Below are positions 9,086 through 18,682 of a stretch of 64,000 nt of DNA, piece after piece. Position numbers and translations under genes: made by a program. Position 1 is the first letter of the stretch; each line of letters starts with the position of its first letter. The notes under the pieces are model-generated. The model was not told the DNA's origin, searched no databases, and worked only from the letters and a program-made list of their open reading frames with translations. Origin of the DNA: Dehalobacterium sp040766325 (lineage in GTDB: Bacteria > Bacillota > Dehalobacteriia > Dehalobacteriales > Dehalobacteriaceae); contig JAXGQR010000002.1 in the NCBI GenBank assembly GCA_040766325.1, forward strand, positions 62,001-126,000. Reading direction: 5' to 3'.

Positions 9086-9655
9086 TTATTTAGCCACTTT
9101 TACCATGCTGGGCCTAATGAGTTTCCCTTTTAAACGATACCCTTTTTGCAATTCCTCCAGCACCGTATCCTTAGCTGTTTCTCCGCCATCAATTTGCATC
9201 ACGGCTTCATGACAGTTCGGATCAAAAACGCATCCTACAGATTCCACCATTTCCAGACCCTCATTGGTCAAAACCTGGAGCAGCTGACGATAAATCATTT
9301 CTACTCCTTCCAGATAACCTTTCCCTTCCTCCCCATCTCCTGCTGCCGCTATAGCACGTTCAAAGTTATCCAACACCGGGAGTAGCTGAGTAATTATATC
9401 CTCAGTAGCATAACGGATCAATTCTTCTCTTTCTCCCCGGGTACGTCGGCGGAAATTTTCAAAATCCGCCTGCAATCTTTGAGTGAGATTTACAAGTTCT
9501 TCTTTTTCCTCTTCAAGTTTTTGCACCAGGTCTTGTAAATCACCGTCCTGGTTATCAGATTCAGATGATGCGTTTTCTTGGTTATTCTGATTCATATCAG
9601 TATCGTCCAGGACTTGATCTGCGGTAACGAAAGCTTTTTCTCTTGCATCGCCCAT
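9086..9655 (-). CDS. grpE: Nucleotide exchange factor GrpE
   Basis: About 189 residues. Acidic disordered N-terminus (NQNNQENASSESDNQDGD), long coiled coil (about 35-85, LQKLEEEKEELVNL), and C-terminal beta domain with the family signature around GLEMVESVGCVFDPNCHEAV. Promotes ADP release from DnaK. I chose the ATG at 9655 (MGDAREKAF), but GTG codons at 9661 and 9670 are in frame with GGTAGG/AGGGTG nearby, so the exact start is uncertain. It lies between the group III chaperonin gene and dnaK. Confidence 0.94.
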   Translation of the reverse strand: MGDAREKAFVTADQVLDDTDMNQNNQENASSESDNQDGDLQDLVQKLEEEKEELVNLTQRLQADFENFRRRTRGEREELIRYATEDIITQLLPVLDNFERAIAAAGDGEEGKGYLEGVEMIYRQLLQVLTNEGLEMVESVGCVFDPNCHEAVMQIDGGETAKDTVLEELQKGYRLKGKLIRPSMVKVAK

Positions 9656-9700
9656 AGTCACCCTGACCACCTACCTTTACTAAAATTTTTCTCAATATTA

Positions 9701-11251
9701 TTAAATCACGTTAGACTCTTCATCATTTTTCATCTTAATAATCGTGTCAATACGTAATATGGCCTCCGCAACTTCTGTTGCAGCATTAAAAGCATGAATT
9801 TTGACCAGAGCGGGATCAATCACCCCCAGGGTAAACATATCCTCCACCGTTCCGGTATCACAATTTATTGCTAATGAGGAGTTATTCCCTTCTGTTTGGG
9901 AAGCAACCACATCCCCCAGCTTTTCCAGTGGATTAAAACCGGCATTGACTACAATCTGACTGAAAGGCTTTTTCAGGCCTTCCGCTACACAATCCATGCC
10001 ATAAGCCGCCATGCCTCTTACTTGGGATCGTTTGCGCTCCACTTCCCGCAAAGCTGCCAATTCAATCGCACCTCCTCCGGGAAGCACGCCGCCTTGTATT
10101 GCAACTTGCACAGCGGCAGCCGCATCCTTGGCAATGCGTTCTCTTTCACCTACTACTTCTTCAGTGGATGCACCTACCTGAATTGTAGCCATGGGTATTC
10201 CTTTGCCATTTTTTATAAAGATTTGACCTAATTTTTCATTTTCCTGCACTTGTCCGGCCAAACCTAAGTAATTCTTTAACTGAGTACTTTTCTTTTTCAG
10301 ACCGCTTCTTTTAATCATTCGAGCCCCGGTATGTTCTGCCACCCGGCGCAGTTCTTTGTGTGATACTCTTTCGACAGCCATAATACCAAGATCCGTAAAA
10401 ATTTCCTCCGCCAGATCATTAATACCCCGGTTCGTCAGTACTAAATTCACTCCTAAAGCACCAATTTTACGCACTTGTTCCTCAAATTCCTGACGCAGGT
10501 TTAGATAGCGATTAAAGCCCGCTTCCGTACTAAGGGCCTCATCTTCTAATTCCTCCGGTTCCAAAGCATCATCAATGATCAAAACTTGGGCTTGGTTCAG
10601 AAGATCAGGCATCTGTCGATTCACACGTTCCTTATTAATAATGACCCCGGGGAAAACTTGATTATCAGCACCTAAAGTAGAACAAATCATATCTGCCAGT
10701 TTGAAAGCGGGGTCTAATAGCTTTTCTTTGCCAATCAAAACGGCGGCCTGATTAACCAGTTGGGCAACATCTTCGTGTTCCCGCCCGGCAACTAAGGCAA
10801 CCTGGATTAACATGGGATCATGAACATCTGTGATCATTTTACATTGTTGTCGAAAAACCCGCAAAACCTCTTGGCGGGCAATACGCATACCCTCAATAAT
10901 CCGCACCACAGGTACACCTTTCATCACATGGTCCACGCCATGGGAAATAAGAGCACCCGCCATTAAGGTTGCCGTAGTAGTTCCATCCCCAATCTCCTGA
11001 TGTTGGGCTTTGGCTACATTAATAAGCATCTTAGCGGCAGGGTGATTCACTTCCATTAAATCCAAAATGGTAACACCGGCATTAGTAATAACCACATTAC
11101 CAAACTTATCTACCAGCATGGTGTCTAATCCCTTAGGTCCAATGGTTCCTTCCACTGCCGCGGAAATTGCACGCACCGCGCCGGCATTGTTGATTAAAGC
11201 GGCTATACGTTCATCTACTTCCGAATTTTCACTTACCTGCTTCAAAGACAA
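9701..11251 (-). CDS. Group III (archaeal-like, thermosome-type) chaperonin
   Basis: 516 residues and clearly not GroEL: it has the thermosome/CCT layout with GPKGLDTMLVD near residue 40, IGDGTTTATLMAGALI near 90, a helical-protrusion-type apical domain, AKDAAAAVQVAIQGGVLPGGGAIE near 380 and a C-terminal FNAATEVAEAILRIDTII. The usual NDGATIL loop reads NAGVTIL, losing an Asp conserved in group II enzymes. Group III chaperonins are known from Carboxydothermus and a minority of other Firmicutes, within the dnaK operon, which is what is seen here (between hrcA and grpE). They fold proteins in a double ring with a built-in lid, without GroES. Start TTG at 11251, with AAGGTGG seven bases upstream. 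Confidence 0.92.
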   Translation of the reverse strand: MSLKQVSENSEVDERIAALINNAGAVRAISAAVEGTIGPKGLDTMLVDKFGNVVITNAGVTILDLMEVNHPAAKMLINVAKAQHQEIGDGTTTATLMAGALISHGVDHVMKGVPVVRIIEGMRIARQEVLRVFRQQCKMITDVHDPMLIQVALVAGREHEDVAQLVNQAAVLIGKEKLLDPAFKLADMICSTLGADNQVFPGVIINKERVNRQMPDLLNQAQVLIIDDALEPEELEDEALSTEAGFNRYLNLRQEFEEQVRKIGALGVNLVLTNRGINDLAEEIFTDLGIMAVERVSHKELRRVAEHTGARMIKRSGLKKKSTQLKNYLGLAGQVQENEKLGQIFIKNGKGIPMATIQVGASTEEVVGERERIAKDAAAAVQVAIQGGVLPGGGAIELAALREVERKRSQVRGMAAYGMDCVAEGLKKPFSQIVVNAGFNPLEKLGDVVASQTEGNNSSLAINCDTGTVEDMFTLGVIDPALVKIHAFNAATEVAEAILRIDTIIKMKNDEESNVI

Positions 11252-11263
11252 GTTAATTCCACC

Positions 11264-12292
11264 TTATTTCTTAAGAATTTTTTCTAAAATCCAGGACAAT
11301 TGATCCGTCACATGTTCCAATATGGAGACAGCTTTGGAGTAATTCATACGTGTTGGTCCTAAAACACCAACGGACCCCACGGTTTTCCCATTGATTTTAT
11401 AATCGGTGGAAATCACACTGCAATGATTAATACCTTGAATAGAATTTTCCTCACCGATCGAGATATTTGTTCCTTCTTTTCTTTCCTTCTTTAAAAGACT
11501 TTTTACTATTTGGTCTTCTTCCAGACTGGTGAAAAGCGCTTTTAATTTTTCCAAATCCCGAAACTCCGGTTGGTTCAGCATATTTATAATTCCGTTGAGA
11601 AAAACCCGATCACCCGTTGACTTCATCAAAACTTGCTCCACCAGTTCTATCGTTAAATTTTTAAAGTCACCATGATTGCTGAATTGATGGGATATTTCTT
11701 CTAGCAAAGTACTATTAACTTGTTCCATATTAAGCCCAAAAAGTTTTTTTTGCAAGAACTCGCTAATTTCTTGCAATCTTTGAGGTTCAATAGGATGGGG
11801 CAAGTCTAAAACACGTTGATTAATAAAACCTGTATCGGATACGATCACCACCATAAACCGATATAAACTGATGGGAATTAACTGAATCCTTTCTAAAGAA
11901 CCGTCACTCCGTTTAGGCACCAGAATAATAGATGTATAATTCGTCAACTGTGACAAAAGATGACAAGTTGCCTGAACAATTTGTTCTAAATCTGCATTTT
12001 TCCGGGAAAATAAAACCTCTACCTGTTTCATCTCCATAGGTGTTAATTGCTCTTTTTCCATGAGACAATCTACATAGTAACGATATCCTTTATCAGAAGG
12101 AATTCTGCCCGCTGAGGTATAAGGCTGCTCAATATATCCTAATTCCTCTAAATCGGACATCTCATTCCTGATTGTCGCCGAACTAACTCCTAATCCATAT
12201 TTTTTGGAGATTGTACGGGAACCAACAGGTTCTGCGGTCGTAACATAATCGTTCACGATGGCATGCAATATTTGCTTTTTCCGCTCATCCAA
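11264..12292 (-). CDS. hrcA: Heat-inducible transcription repressor HrcA
   Basis: 342 residues, normal length. N-terminal winged helix (about 1-75: KKQILHAIVNDYVTTAEPVGSR and SSATIRNEMSDLEELGYI), then a GAF-like and an inserted dimerising domain. HrcA binds CIRCE as a dimer and depends on chaperonin for folding in other Firmicutes; here the only chaperonin in the operon is a group III one. Start TTG at 12292 behind a GGGGGGA site. First gene of the operon, immediately downstream of its own operator. Confidence 0.96.
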   Translation of the reverse strand: MDERKKQILHAIVNDYVTTAEPVGSRTISKKYGLGVSSATIRNEMSDLEELGYIEQPYTSAGRIPSDKGYRYYVDCLMEKEQLTPMEMKQVEVLFSRKNADLEQIVQATCHLLSQLTNYTSIILVPKRSDGSLERIQLIPISLYRFMVVIVSDTGFINQRVLDLPHPIEPQRLQEISEFLQKKLFGLNMEQVNSTLLEEISHQFSNHGDFKNLTIELVEQVLMKSTGDRVFLNGIINMLNQPEFRDLEKLKALFTSLEEDQIVKSLLKKERKEGTNISIGEENSIQGINHCSVISTDYKINGKTVGSVGVLGPTRMNYSKAVSILEHVTDQLSWILEKILKK

Positions 12293-12307
12293 ATTAATCC
12301 CCCCTTG

Positions 12308-12334
12308 TTAGCACTCTATCCTGTTGAGTGCTAA
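12308..12334. promoter_or_regulatory. CIRCE operator (HrcA binding site)
   Basis: TTAGCACTC, nine bases, GAGTGCTAA: a perfect match to the CIRCE consensus inverted repeat. It lies 16 bases upstream of hrcA and overlaps the predicted transcription start, so HrcA should block initiation of the whole hrcA-chaperonin-grpE-dnaK-dnaJ operon. Confidence 0.98.
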
Positions 12335-12338
12335 TTAG

Positions 12339-12367
12339 AAAATACCATTTTATATTATATTTGTCAA
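12339..12367 (-). promoter_or_regulatory. Sigma-A promoter of the hrcA-dnaK operon
   Basis: On the minus strand TTGACA (12367-12362), a 17-base spacer, then TATTTT (12344-12339). The start point would fall inside the CIRCE element. Confidence 0.85.
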
Positions 12368-12370
12368 CCC

Positions 12371-13564
12371 TTATGGCAGGAATTCCATAAACACTTCATT
12401 AGCAAGAAAAACCCCTTTTTTCGTTAAGCCGATGCGACCCTCGCCCTGCTTAATTAAACCTAAATTTTCTAGTTTATTTACTTGAAACCGATACTTCTCC
12501 ATAAAATCTATGCCATACTTTTTTTTGAAAGCTAGGGTCTCGAAACCATCTAATAATCTCAATCCTAAAAACACTGTTTCTGCCATTTCTGTCTCCCGGT
12601 CCAATAGCTCCCAGTCTTCAATCGGGAACTTTTCTCCCCGGATTTTTTTTAAATATTCTACCCAAGATGATGTATTGGTTTGTCGGAGATTGGACCAGTG
12701 GGAGGAAGCAGCAAGTCCTAAACCCAGATAGTTTCCATTGTTCCAGTATACCCGATTATGGACAGAAAAAAACTTTGGCCGGGCAAAATTTGATATCTCG
12801 TAATGTTCAAAACCTTGAGCTAATAAAAAATCCATAGCCCTCTCTTGCATGGTGACAAATTCATCCTCATCCGGCAGGACTAATAATCCTGATTGGTAAC
12901 TACTTCCCCATGGAGATAAGGAGGACAGATGCAAACCATATATCGATAAATGAGTAACCGGAAGAGTTGCTGCCTGCTTCAAGGTATCATTCCATTGGTC
13001 TAGGGTCTGACCTGGTAGTCCATAAATCAGATCCAGACTGATATTTGTAAACCCTGCACTTTTAGCATCCTCTACAGTATTAATAATATCTTCCACGGTA
13101 TGGGAACGACCCATCTCCTTAAGGAGTTTTTCATGAAAAGACTGAGCACCGATGGACAAACGATTGACACCTGCTTGTTTCAATGTTATTAAATATTCCC
13201 GATCTACCGTCAAGGGGTTGCATTCTACGGTAATTTCCCCATCGCACTCAACAGGAAATAGGGTTTGTACTTCATCTAGTAATAAAGTAAGTGCCGATAC
13301 AGGAAGACAAGTAGGGGTACCACCGCCCAAATAGATGGATTTTATTTTCTTTTGACAGGGAGAAAGGTATCTATAATACAGCTTGGCTTCCCGAACCAGG
13401 ACCTGGATATATTCCTGTATCGGTAAAGTCTCCAATGGATAGGAAATAAAATCGCAATAATTGCATTTTTTAAGACAAAAGGGGATATGGATATAAAGCG
13501 CTTCAATCCACGGAAGAGCCCCCCCTGCCATGCCCAGAGGTTCTATAGGTTCCACAATGTTCAT
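12371..13564 (-). CDS. hemW: Radical SAM heme chaperone HemW (HemN-like)
   Basis: 397 residues. Radical SAM motif CLKKCNYCDF follows LYIHIPF as in all HemW/HemN proteins, with LGGGTPT and GAQSFHEKLL downstream and a C-terminal winged-helix region. HemW family members are thought to carry heme rather than oxidise coproporphyrinogen. I start it at the ATG at 13564 (MNIVEPIEP), which has GAGGATG upstream; the longer reading from 13615 would begin inside a terminator hairpin and is unlikely. It lies in the classical lepA-hemW-hrcA order. Confidence 0.92.
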   Translation of the reverse strand: MNIVEPIEPLGMAGGALPWIEALYIHIPFCLKKCNYCDFISYPLETLPIQEYIQVLVREAKLYYRYLSPCQKKIKSIYLGGGTPTCLPVSALTLLLDEVQTLFPVECDGEITVECNPLTVDREYLITLKQAGVNRLSIGAQSFHEKLLKEMGRSHTVEDIINTVEDAKSAGFTNISLDLIYGLPGQTLDQWNDTLKQAATLPVTHLSIYGLHLSSLSPWGSSYQSGLLVLPDEDEFVTMQERAMDFLLAQGFEHYEISNFARPKFFSVHNRVYWNNGNYLGLGLAASSHWSNLRQTNTSSWVEYLKKIRGEKFPIEDWELLDRETEMAETVFLGLRLLDGFETLAFKKKYGIDFMEKYRFQVNKLENLGLIKQGEGRIGLTKKGVFLANEVFMEFLP

Positions 13565-13582
13565 ATCGGTCATCCTCAGTAT

Positions 13583-13622
13583 CAAAAAATTCAGATGGAG
13601 TGTAAGGATATCCATCTGAATT
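13583..13622 (-). terminator. Terminator between lepA and hemW
   Basis: Perfect 12-bp inverted repeat (13588-13599 with 13611-13622) and an 11-base loop, followed on the minus strand by TTTTTTG. It ends only about 20 bases before the hemW start codon, so it may act as an intercistronic attenuator. Confidence 0.85.
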
Positions 13623-13632
13623 AAGTATTGTT

Positions 13633-15441
13633 TTAATCTATTTGCAATACAGCCATAAATGCTTCTTGAGGTATCTCCACACTTCCAATCTGCTTCATTC
13701 TCTTTTTACCTTCTTTTTGTTTCTCCAGGAGCTTTCTTTTTCGGGAAATATCCCCCCCGTAACATTTTTCTAAAACATTCTTTCGCAAAGCTTTAACCGA
13801 CTCCCGAGCAATGATTTTATTACCAATCGCTGCCTGAATCGATATCTCAAACATTTGTCGAGGAATAATACTCCTTAGTTTCTCCGTGAGAGCCCGCCCC
13901 CGCTGATAAGATTTTTCTTTATGAACAATACAGGATAAGGCATCCACAATCTCGTTATTCACTAAAATGTCCAACTTGACAAGATCAGATTCTTTATAGC
14001 CAAATATTTCATAATCAAGGGAAGCATAGCCTTTGGTGCGAGATTTTAGTTGATCAAAAAAATCATAGATAATTTCTGATAAGGGAAGCTCATAGGTTAG
14101 CATGACGCGGGTTTCCGTAATATACTCCATATGAGTAAATATACCTCTTCTTTCCTGCCCAATTTCCATAATGCTGCCGACAAATTCTGTAGGAACCATA
14201 ATCGTAGCCTTAACATAGGGTTCTTCCATGATCGCAATTTCCTGCGTTTTAGGCAAATTGGTAGGATTATCAACCTCAAGCACCGTGCCATCCGTTTTGG
14301 TAATACGATATTTAACACTGGGGGCGGTGGTGATCAGTTCCAATCCATATTCCCGTTCCAAGCGTTCCTTAATAATTTCCATATGCAAAAGACCTAAAAA
14401 CCCGCATCGAAAGCCAAAGCCCAAGGCCACTGAAGTTTCCGGTTCATAGATTAAAGAAGCATCATTTAGCTGTAATTTTTCCAAGGCATCTTTTAATTCC
14501 TCATAATCGTTATTCTCTACGGGATATAAGCCGCAAAAAACCATGGGAGACGCCTTGCGATATCCCGGCAAGGGCTTATCTGTCGGTCGATTTTGTTCCG
14601 TTACCGTATCCCCCACCTGAGTATCCTTAACGTTCTTAATACTAGCTGCCAGAAAACCTACATCACCCGCAGCTAATGAATCCACTGATTTGATGGCAGG
14701 AGTAAAAACCCCCACTTCTGTTACTTCTGCAGTTTTACCCGTCCCCATCATTCTGATATTTGTTCCCTTTTTTATATTACCGTCCATCACTCTAATATAG
14801 GGAATGGCTCCCTTGTAAGCATCAAAATGGGAATCAAAAATCAAGGCCCTTAGAGGTGCCTCCCGGTCTCCTTGCGGGGGTTTAATTCTTTGCACGATTG
14901 CTTCTAAAATTTCTTCCGTACCAAGTCCACTTTTGGCAGAACAAAGAACGGCATCACTGGCATCCAGGCCTAAAACATCCTCAACCTGTTTTCGAACCCC
15001 TTCCGGATCGGCACTGGGCAAATCAATTTTATTGATCACCGGAATAATCTCCAGATCGTTTTCCATAGCAATATAAGCGTTAGCAAGGGTTTGGGCTTCA
15101 ATGCCCTGGGCAGCATCCACTACGAGAAGAGCCCCTTCACAGGCGGCCATACTGCGGGAAACCTCATAAGTGAAATCAACATGTCCCGGAGTGTCAATCA
15201 AATTCAAAGTATATTCCTTACCATCCCTCGCTTGATAATGAATACGAACCGCCTTCATTTTTATGGTAATCCCGCGTTCTCTTTCCAGATCCATACGATC
15301 CAATACCTGAGCTTCCATCTCTCGAGCAGACAAAGCGCCTGTATATTCTAAAATCCGGTCCGCCAAAGTAGACTTTCCGTGATCGATATGAGCAATAATA
15401 CAAAAATTTCGGGTAGTTTCTTGGTTTGTCATCATTACCAC
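13633..15441 (-). CDS. lepA: Elongation factor 4 (LepA)
   Basis: 602 residues, the standard size. GTPase motifs AHIDHGKSTL (G1), DTPGHVDF (G3) and NKIDLPSA (G4), then domain 2, EF-G-like domains and the LepA-specific C-terminal domain (KCYGGDISRKRKLLEKQKEGKKRM near the end). Ribosome-bound GTPase acting on translocation/assembly. GTG start at 15441 has AGGAGG seven bases upstream; ATGs at 15435 and 15432 are close alternatives. Confidence 0.97.
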   Translation of the reverse strand: MVMMTNQETTRNFCIIAHIDHGKSTLADRILEYTGALSAREMEAQVLDRMDLERERGITIKMKAVRIHYQARDGKEYTLNLIDTPGHVDFTYEVSRSMAACEGALLVVDAAQGIEAQTLANAYIAMENDLEIIPVINKIDLPSADPEGVRKQVEDVLGLDASDAVLCSAKSGLGTEEILEAIVQRIKPPQGDREAPLRALIFDSHFDAYKGAIPYIRVMDGNIKKGTNIRMMGTGKTAEVTEVGVFTPAIKSVDSLAAGDVGFLAASIKNVKDTQVGDTVTEQNRPTDKPLPGYRKASPMVFCGLYPVENNDYEELKDALEKLQLNDASLIYEPETSVALGFGFRCGFLGLLHMEIIKERLEREYGLELITTAPSVKYRITKTDGTVLEVDNPTNLPKTQEIAIMEEPYVKATIMVPTEFVGSIMEIGQERRGIFTHMEYITETRVMLTYELPLSEIIYDFFDQLKSRTKGYASLDYEIFGYKESDLVKLDILVNNEIVDALSCIVHKEKSYQRGRALTEKLRSIIPRQMFEISIQAAIGNKIIARESVKALRKNVLEKCYGGDISRKRKLLEKQKEGKKRMKQIGSVEIPQEAFMAVLQID

Positions 15442-15563
15442 CCCTCAGCCTCCTGTCCATACTATAAAATCACTAACTGATAATCGTTATCCAAAAATTC
15501 TGTGCCACATTCTTGGCATCTACAAAACCGGGAATTAGTGGCAATTAGCTTACGTATTAATAC

Positions 15564-15572
15564 ATTATATCA
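15564..15572 (-). promoter_or_regulatory. Extended -10 promoter of lepA
   Basis: TGATATAAT on the minus strand, an extended -10 with perfect TATAAT hexamer, about 123 bases upstream of lepA and just beyond the murJ stop. No good -35 is visible. Confidence 0.5.
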
Positions 15573-15585
15573 TAATTTTTCTTTC

Positions 15586-17202
15586 CTAACATCCTCCGCA
15601 AAAGACGCCCTTAAGTTCTTTTTTGCGGAATTTACGGCGTAGGATGTTTAAAACCAACTCAGACTCTTCCATGCGAAAAACAAAGGCAAAGAAAGCGAAA
15701 ACAACAACTCCCATCCCAATACCAAGGGACAGTTGAAAAAATTGGATCATTTTAGACGCAACACCCCAGGTCGCTTCAAAAAACTGCACTGAATAAAAAC
15801 AAGCAAGACCCATAATGGTAGAGGCCAATAAAGTCTGGCCGAAAGATAGAATCATTTGCCGGCCGTTAATGGCACCGATTCTTTTGCGCAGCATTAAAAG
15901 AAGAATGAGCATATTGAAAATTCCTGCCAGGGAGTAAGCTAGAGCTAATCCACCCTGAGCCATGGGGCCCACCAACAAAATACTTAAGGTAATGTTAAGG
16001 GCAATGGCCAACGCGCCCACAAACACAGGAATCAAGGTGTTTTGCAACGCATAAAAGGCACGGCTTAATACATGAATAGCAGAATAGGCAAAAAGACCGA
16101 TACAATAATAAAGCAGTGCGTAAGCAGTAGCTAAAGTATCCTGATGGGTAAATCTCCCATTATCAAATTCAAACATAAAACGGATGATGGGTACTCTCAA
16201 AACAGCCAAGCCCACAGCACATGGCAGGGTAATAAAAATTACGGATCTTAAGCCTAAAGAAAATGTTTTTTTAAACGCTTCTCCTTCTTTTTTAGCAGCA
16301 TGCTCTGTTAGGGTTGGAAAGACCGCCACCGCAATGGCGATGGCAAAAATTCCCACAGGAAGCTGCATTAACCTTTGCGCTGTATGAAGAGCGGCGATGC
16401 CTCCCGCAGGCAAAGAGGAGGCTAGGTTTTGATTGACAAAAAGATTGATTTGACTAATGGATAGTCCAATTAAGACAGGTACCATCAACTTTACTAAACG
16501 TACTACGCCGGGGTGAAATATATTAAAATTTGGCCGAAATTTGAAACCGATTCTTAAAAGGGCCGGTACTTGAACGGCAAAATTAGCCATTGCCCCTATT
16601 ACCACCCCAACAGAAAAACCGGCAATACCATACCCGGGCCATTTGGCTTCAATCCATCCTCCCAGTAAAACCCCACAAACAATAATGCCTAGATTATATA
16701 ATACAGAGCCTATTGCAGATGGCGTAAAAATCTTGTAGGAATTCAGGATTCCCATAGATATTCCGGCCATAGCCATAAAAATAACTTGAAGCAGCATAAT
16801 TCTAGTTAAGGTCACGGTTAATTCCATGGCTCCCAGATCAAAACCAGGCACCAATATCAAAATTATTTCCGTCGTAAAAAAATAACCGGCAGCAAGCCCC
16901 AGCCCTAAGAGAATGACAATAACCGTGATTACAACGCTGGCTACTTGCCATCCTTCTTTCTCACGCTCGGTTGCAATGAAGCTGGAAAATACGGGGATGA
17001 AAGAGGAGCTTAAAGCCCCTCCTACTAATAACATATATAAAAAATCAGGTATCGAAAAAGCCGCGTTATAAGCATCGGTAATTCTATTTTGACCATATTG
17101 GGCATAAATAACGACATCGCGCAAATATCCCAGAATGCGGGAAACAATCATGGTCACCATGAGAAGGCCGGCCGCTTGCACTACTCTGGTATTCTGTGAC
17201 AT
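15586..17202 (-). CDS. murJ: Lipid II flippase MurJ (MviN family)
   Basis: 538 residues, nearly all membrane: about 14 hydrophobic helices with the MviN-type N-terminus (AAGLLMVTMIVSRILGYLRD) and the FSIPDFLYMLLVGGALSSSFIPVF segment. Flips lipid-linked peptidoglycan precursor outward. ATG with AAGGAG seven bases upstream. Its position between spoIIP and lepA is not the Bacillus order, so it is a lineage-specific insertion. Confidence 0.94.
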   Translation of the reverse strand: MSQNTRVVQAAGLLMVTMIVSRILGYLRDVVIYAQYGQNRITDAYNAAFSIPDFLYMLLVGGALSSSFIPVFSSFIATEREKEGWQVASVVITVIVILLGLGLAAGYFFTTEIILILVPGFDLGAMELTVTLTRIMLLQVIFMAMAGISMGILNSYKIFTPSAIGSVLYNLGIIVCGVLLGGWIEAKWPGYGIAGFSVGVVIGAMANFAVQVPALLRIGFKFRPNFNIFHPGVVRLVKLMVPVLIGLSISQINLFVNQNLASSLPAGGIAALHTAQRLMQLPVGIFAIAIAVAVFPTLTEHAAKKEGEAFKKTFSLGLRSVIFITLPCAVGLAVLRVPIIRFMFEFDNGRFTHQDTLATAYALLYYCIGLFAYSAIHVLSRAFYALQNTLIPVFVGALAIALNITLSILLVGPMAQGGLALAYSLAGIFNMLILLLMLRKRIGAINGRQMILSFGQTLLASTIMGLACFYSVQFFEATWGVASKMIQFFQLSLGIGMGVVVFAFFAFVFRMEESELVLNILRRKFRKKELKGVFCGGC

Positions 17203-17420
17203 TTAATCGCTCCTTGTATTTAACAGTTCCTTCGCAAATAGTATCTTCTTTCAACGAACTAAGAATCCCGCCACTGGGGGCGGGAAGGTAACTAATCTAT
17301 TAATTATAACTCAATATTTCCGTTGTGACCAGTATTAGCAACTCATTTCCCCAGAAAAAAGCACATTTTTTGCCAGACAGCGAGTCCTCATGCTTAAACC
17401 TTTAATATTTAAGTTTTATA

Positions 17421-18494
17421 TTATCTCCCTTTTGCTATATTATTTATGACATCGGCAAACATTTCGGCAGATCTTTTTGTTTCTTCCAGGGTATTTTCCG
17501 TTCCTCCCATCTCCAATAAAATTGCCCTTGAGGAAACATGCTGGTTATATCTGCCGTCCTGAACCCGAACCCCTTTCAACAAACCGGGATATAATGCTTC
17601 CATCTCGGCGGCAATAGTTTGAGCAAAATCACGGTTTTTTTTCCAAGTCGGATGTGGTAAACGAGTATCACTACCCACGACAAACATAATTTTGCTAGCT
17701 TTTTTTCCATTAATTTTTGCCGTTGTGCTGTCCTTTGATGTCGTCGCATCTCGATGCACATCAATAAATAATTGGATTGAGGGATAATTTCTTTTCATAT
17801 TTTCCACTGTTTTTAAAGAATTGGCATATGATTTACTCCAATCAGGATAATCATGAATCGTATCACTTAAAACAGCTTTGATGCCGTATTCTTTATCCAA
17901 AGTTTCTTTTAAATGGCTGGCTACCAGATAAACTCCGCCGTTTTTACCTTCCAATTTCTCTGCTCCTTGACTAGGAAGATAACTTTCCGCACTATGGGTA
18001 CAATAAATACCTACCAAAGGTTGTTGAGTTTTATGGGGAATAATTGATTTTTCCTGATCATTATCTGCTTCCGGTTCTAAGGTAGACGGTTTATCTTCAT
18101 CTTCTGCTTCCGGAATGAATTCAGGTTCCGCATTCACCGGCCGAGAATCAAAGTAAGCAATTTGGTTTTTCAAAAAGCTAACCGGGTTGTTTAAATTTGA
18201 AACCGTAATGTCCTTCATCGCGGCAATAATAATTCCTGTCGATTCATCCTCAATATATTCAGGCATATAGGAAGCCATCGGCAGTACCTGGCTTAGAATT
18301 TTTTGCCAATCTTCGCCTCGAATACCAATTAAACGCCAGGCAGACATTTGATCTGTTTCAGCTGCTCTTACTCGACTTCCCGCCGCAAAACCTAAAATAA
18401 GCATGCCAAATAGAATCCCTGCAATAACAAGAATTCTGATGATCTTAAGGTCATAAAAATAAGTGCGTCGTCTGCGATGAATTTTCCATGCCAT
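17421..18494 (-). CDS. spoIIP: Stage II sporulation protein P (SpoIIP)
   Basis: 357 residues. N-terminal anchor helix (about 17-40) after a basic cytoplasmic tail, a variable acidic linker (about 135-160), and the SpoIIP amidase/endopeptidase domain with GIYCTHSAESY, LFIDVHRDATTS and ILLEMGGTENTLEE, supplying the conserved His/Glu residues. Part of the SpoIID/M/P engulfment machinery that degrades septal peptidoglycan during sporulation. In Bacillus gpr precedes spoIIP; here no gpr is present and a YvlD-like gene takes that place. Confidence 0.94.
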   Translation of the reverse strand: MAWKIHRRRRTYFYDLKIIRILVIAGILFGMLILGFAAGSRVRAAETDQMSAWRLIGIRGEDWQKILSQVLPMASYMPEYIEDESTGIIIAAMKDITVSNLNNPVSFLKNQIAYFDSRPVNAEPEFIPEAEDEDKPSTLEPEADNDQEKSIIPHKTQQPLVGIYCTHSAESYLPSQGAEKLEGKNGGVYLVASHLKETLDKEYGIKAVLSDTIHDYPDWSKSYANSLKTVENMKRNYPSIQLFIDVHRDATTSKDSTTAKINGKKASKIMFVVGSDTRLPHPTWKKNRDFAQTIAAEMEALYPGLLKGVRVQDGRYNQHVSSRAILLEMGGTENTLEETKRSAEMFADVINNIAKGR

Positions 18495-18614
18495 TCGCCT
18501 GCCTCCTTCATGATAATTTTATTTACTAATTTTTTGTCCATTCTTTTCGATCATACTATTCATATGCATAACATCCAAAAATAGAACAAATAAAAATATA
18601 AAGATGAAAAAGGA

Positions 18615-18665
18615 AAATAAAAAGATACAGGCCTGTTTGTTTTCTAGTAAAACAAACAGGCCTGT
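18615..18665 (-). terminator. Strong terminator after the YvlD-like gene
   Basis: A perfect 17-bp stem (18627-18643 with 18649-18665, ACAGGCCTGTTTG arm) with a 5-base loop. On the minus strand the tail is TATCTTTTTATTTTCC. It separates the YvlD-like gene from spoIIP. Confidence 0.85.
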
Positions 18666-18682
18666 CCTTACTTTCCCGGCAA

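Noticed and set aside
15466..15565. Possible short zinc-ribbon peptide (RFCRCQECGTEF) between murJ and lepA, minus strand
   Set aside because: No ATG, GTG or TTG in frame, no ribosome binding site, and only three Cys; it lies in the lepA leader.
17265..17285. Hairpin TCCCGCC/GGCGGGA between spoIIP and murJ
   Set aside because: No U-tract on either strand and no regulatory motif; function cannot be supported.
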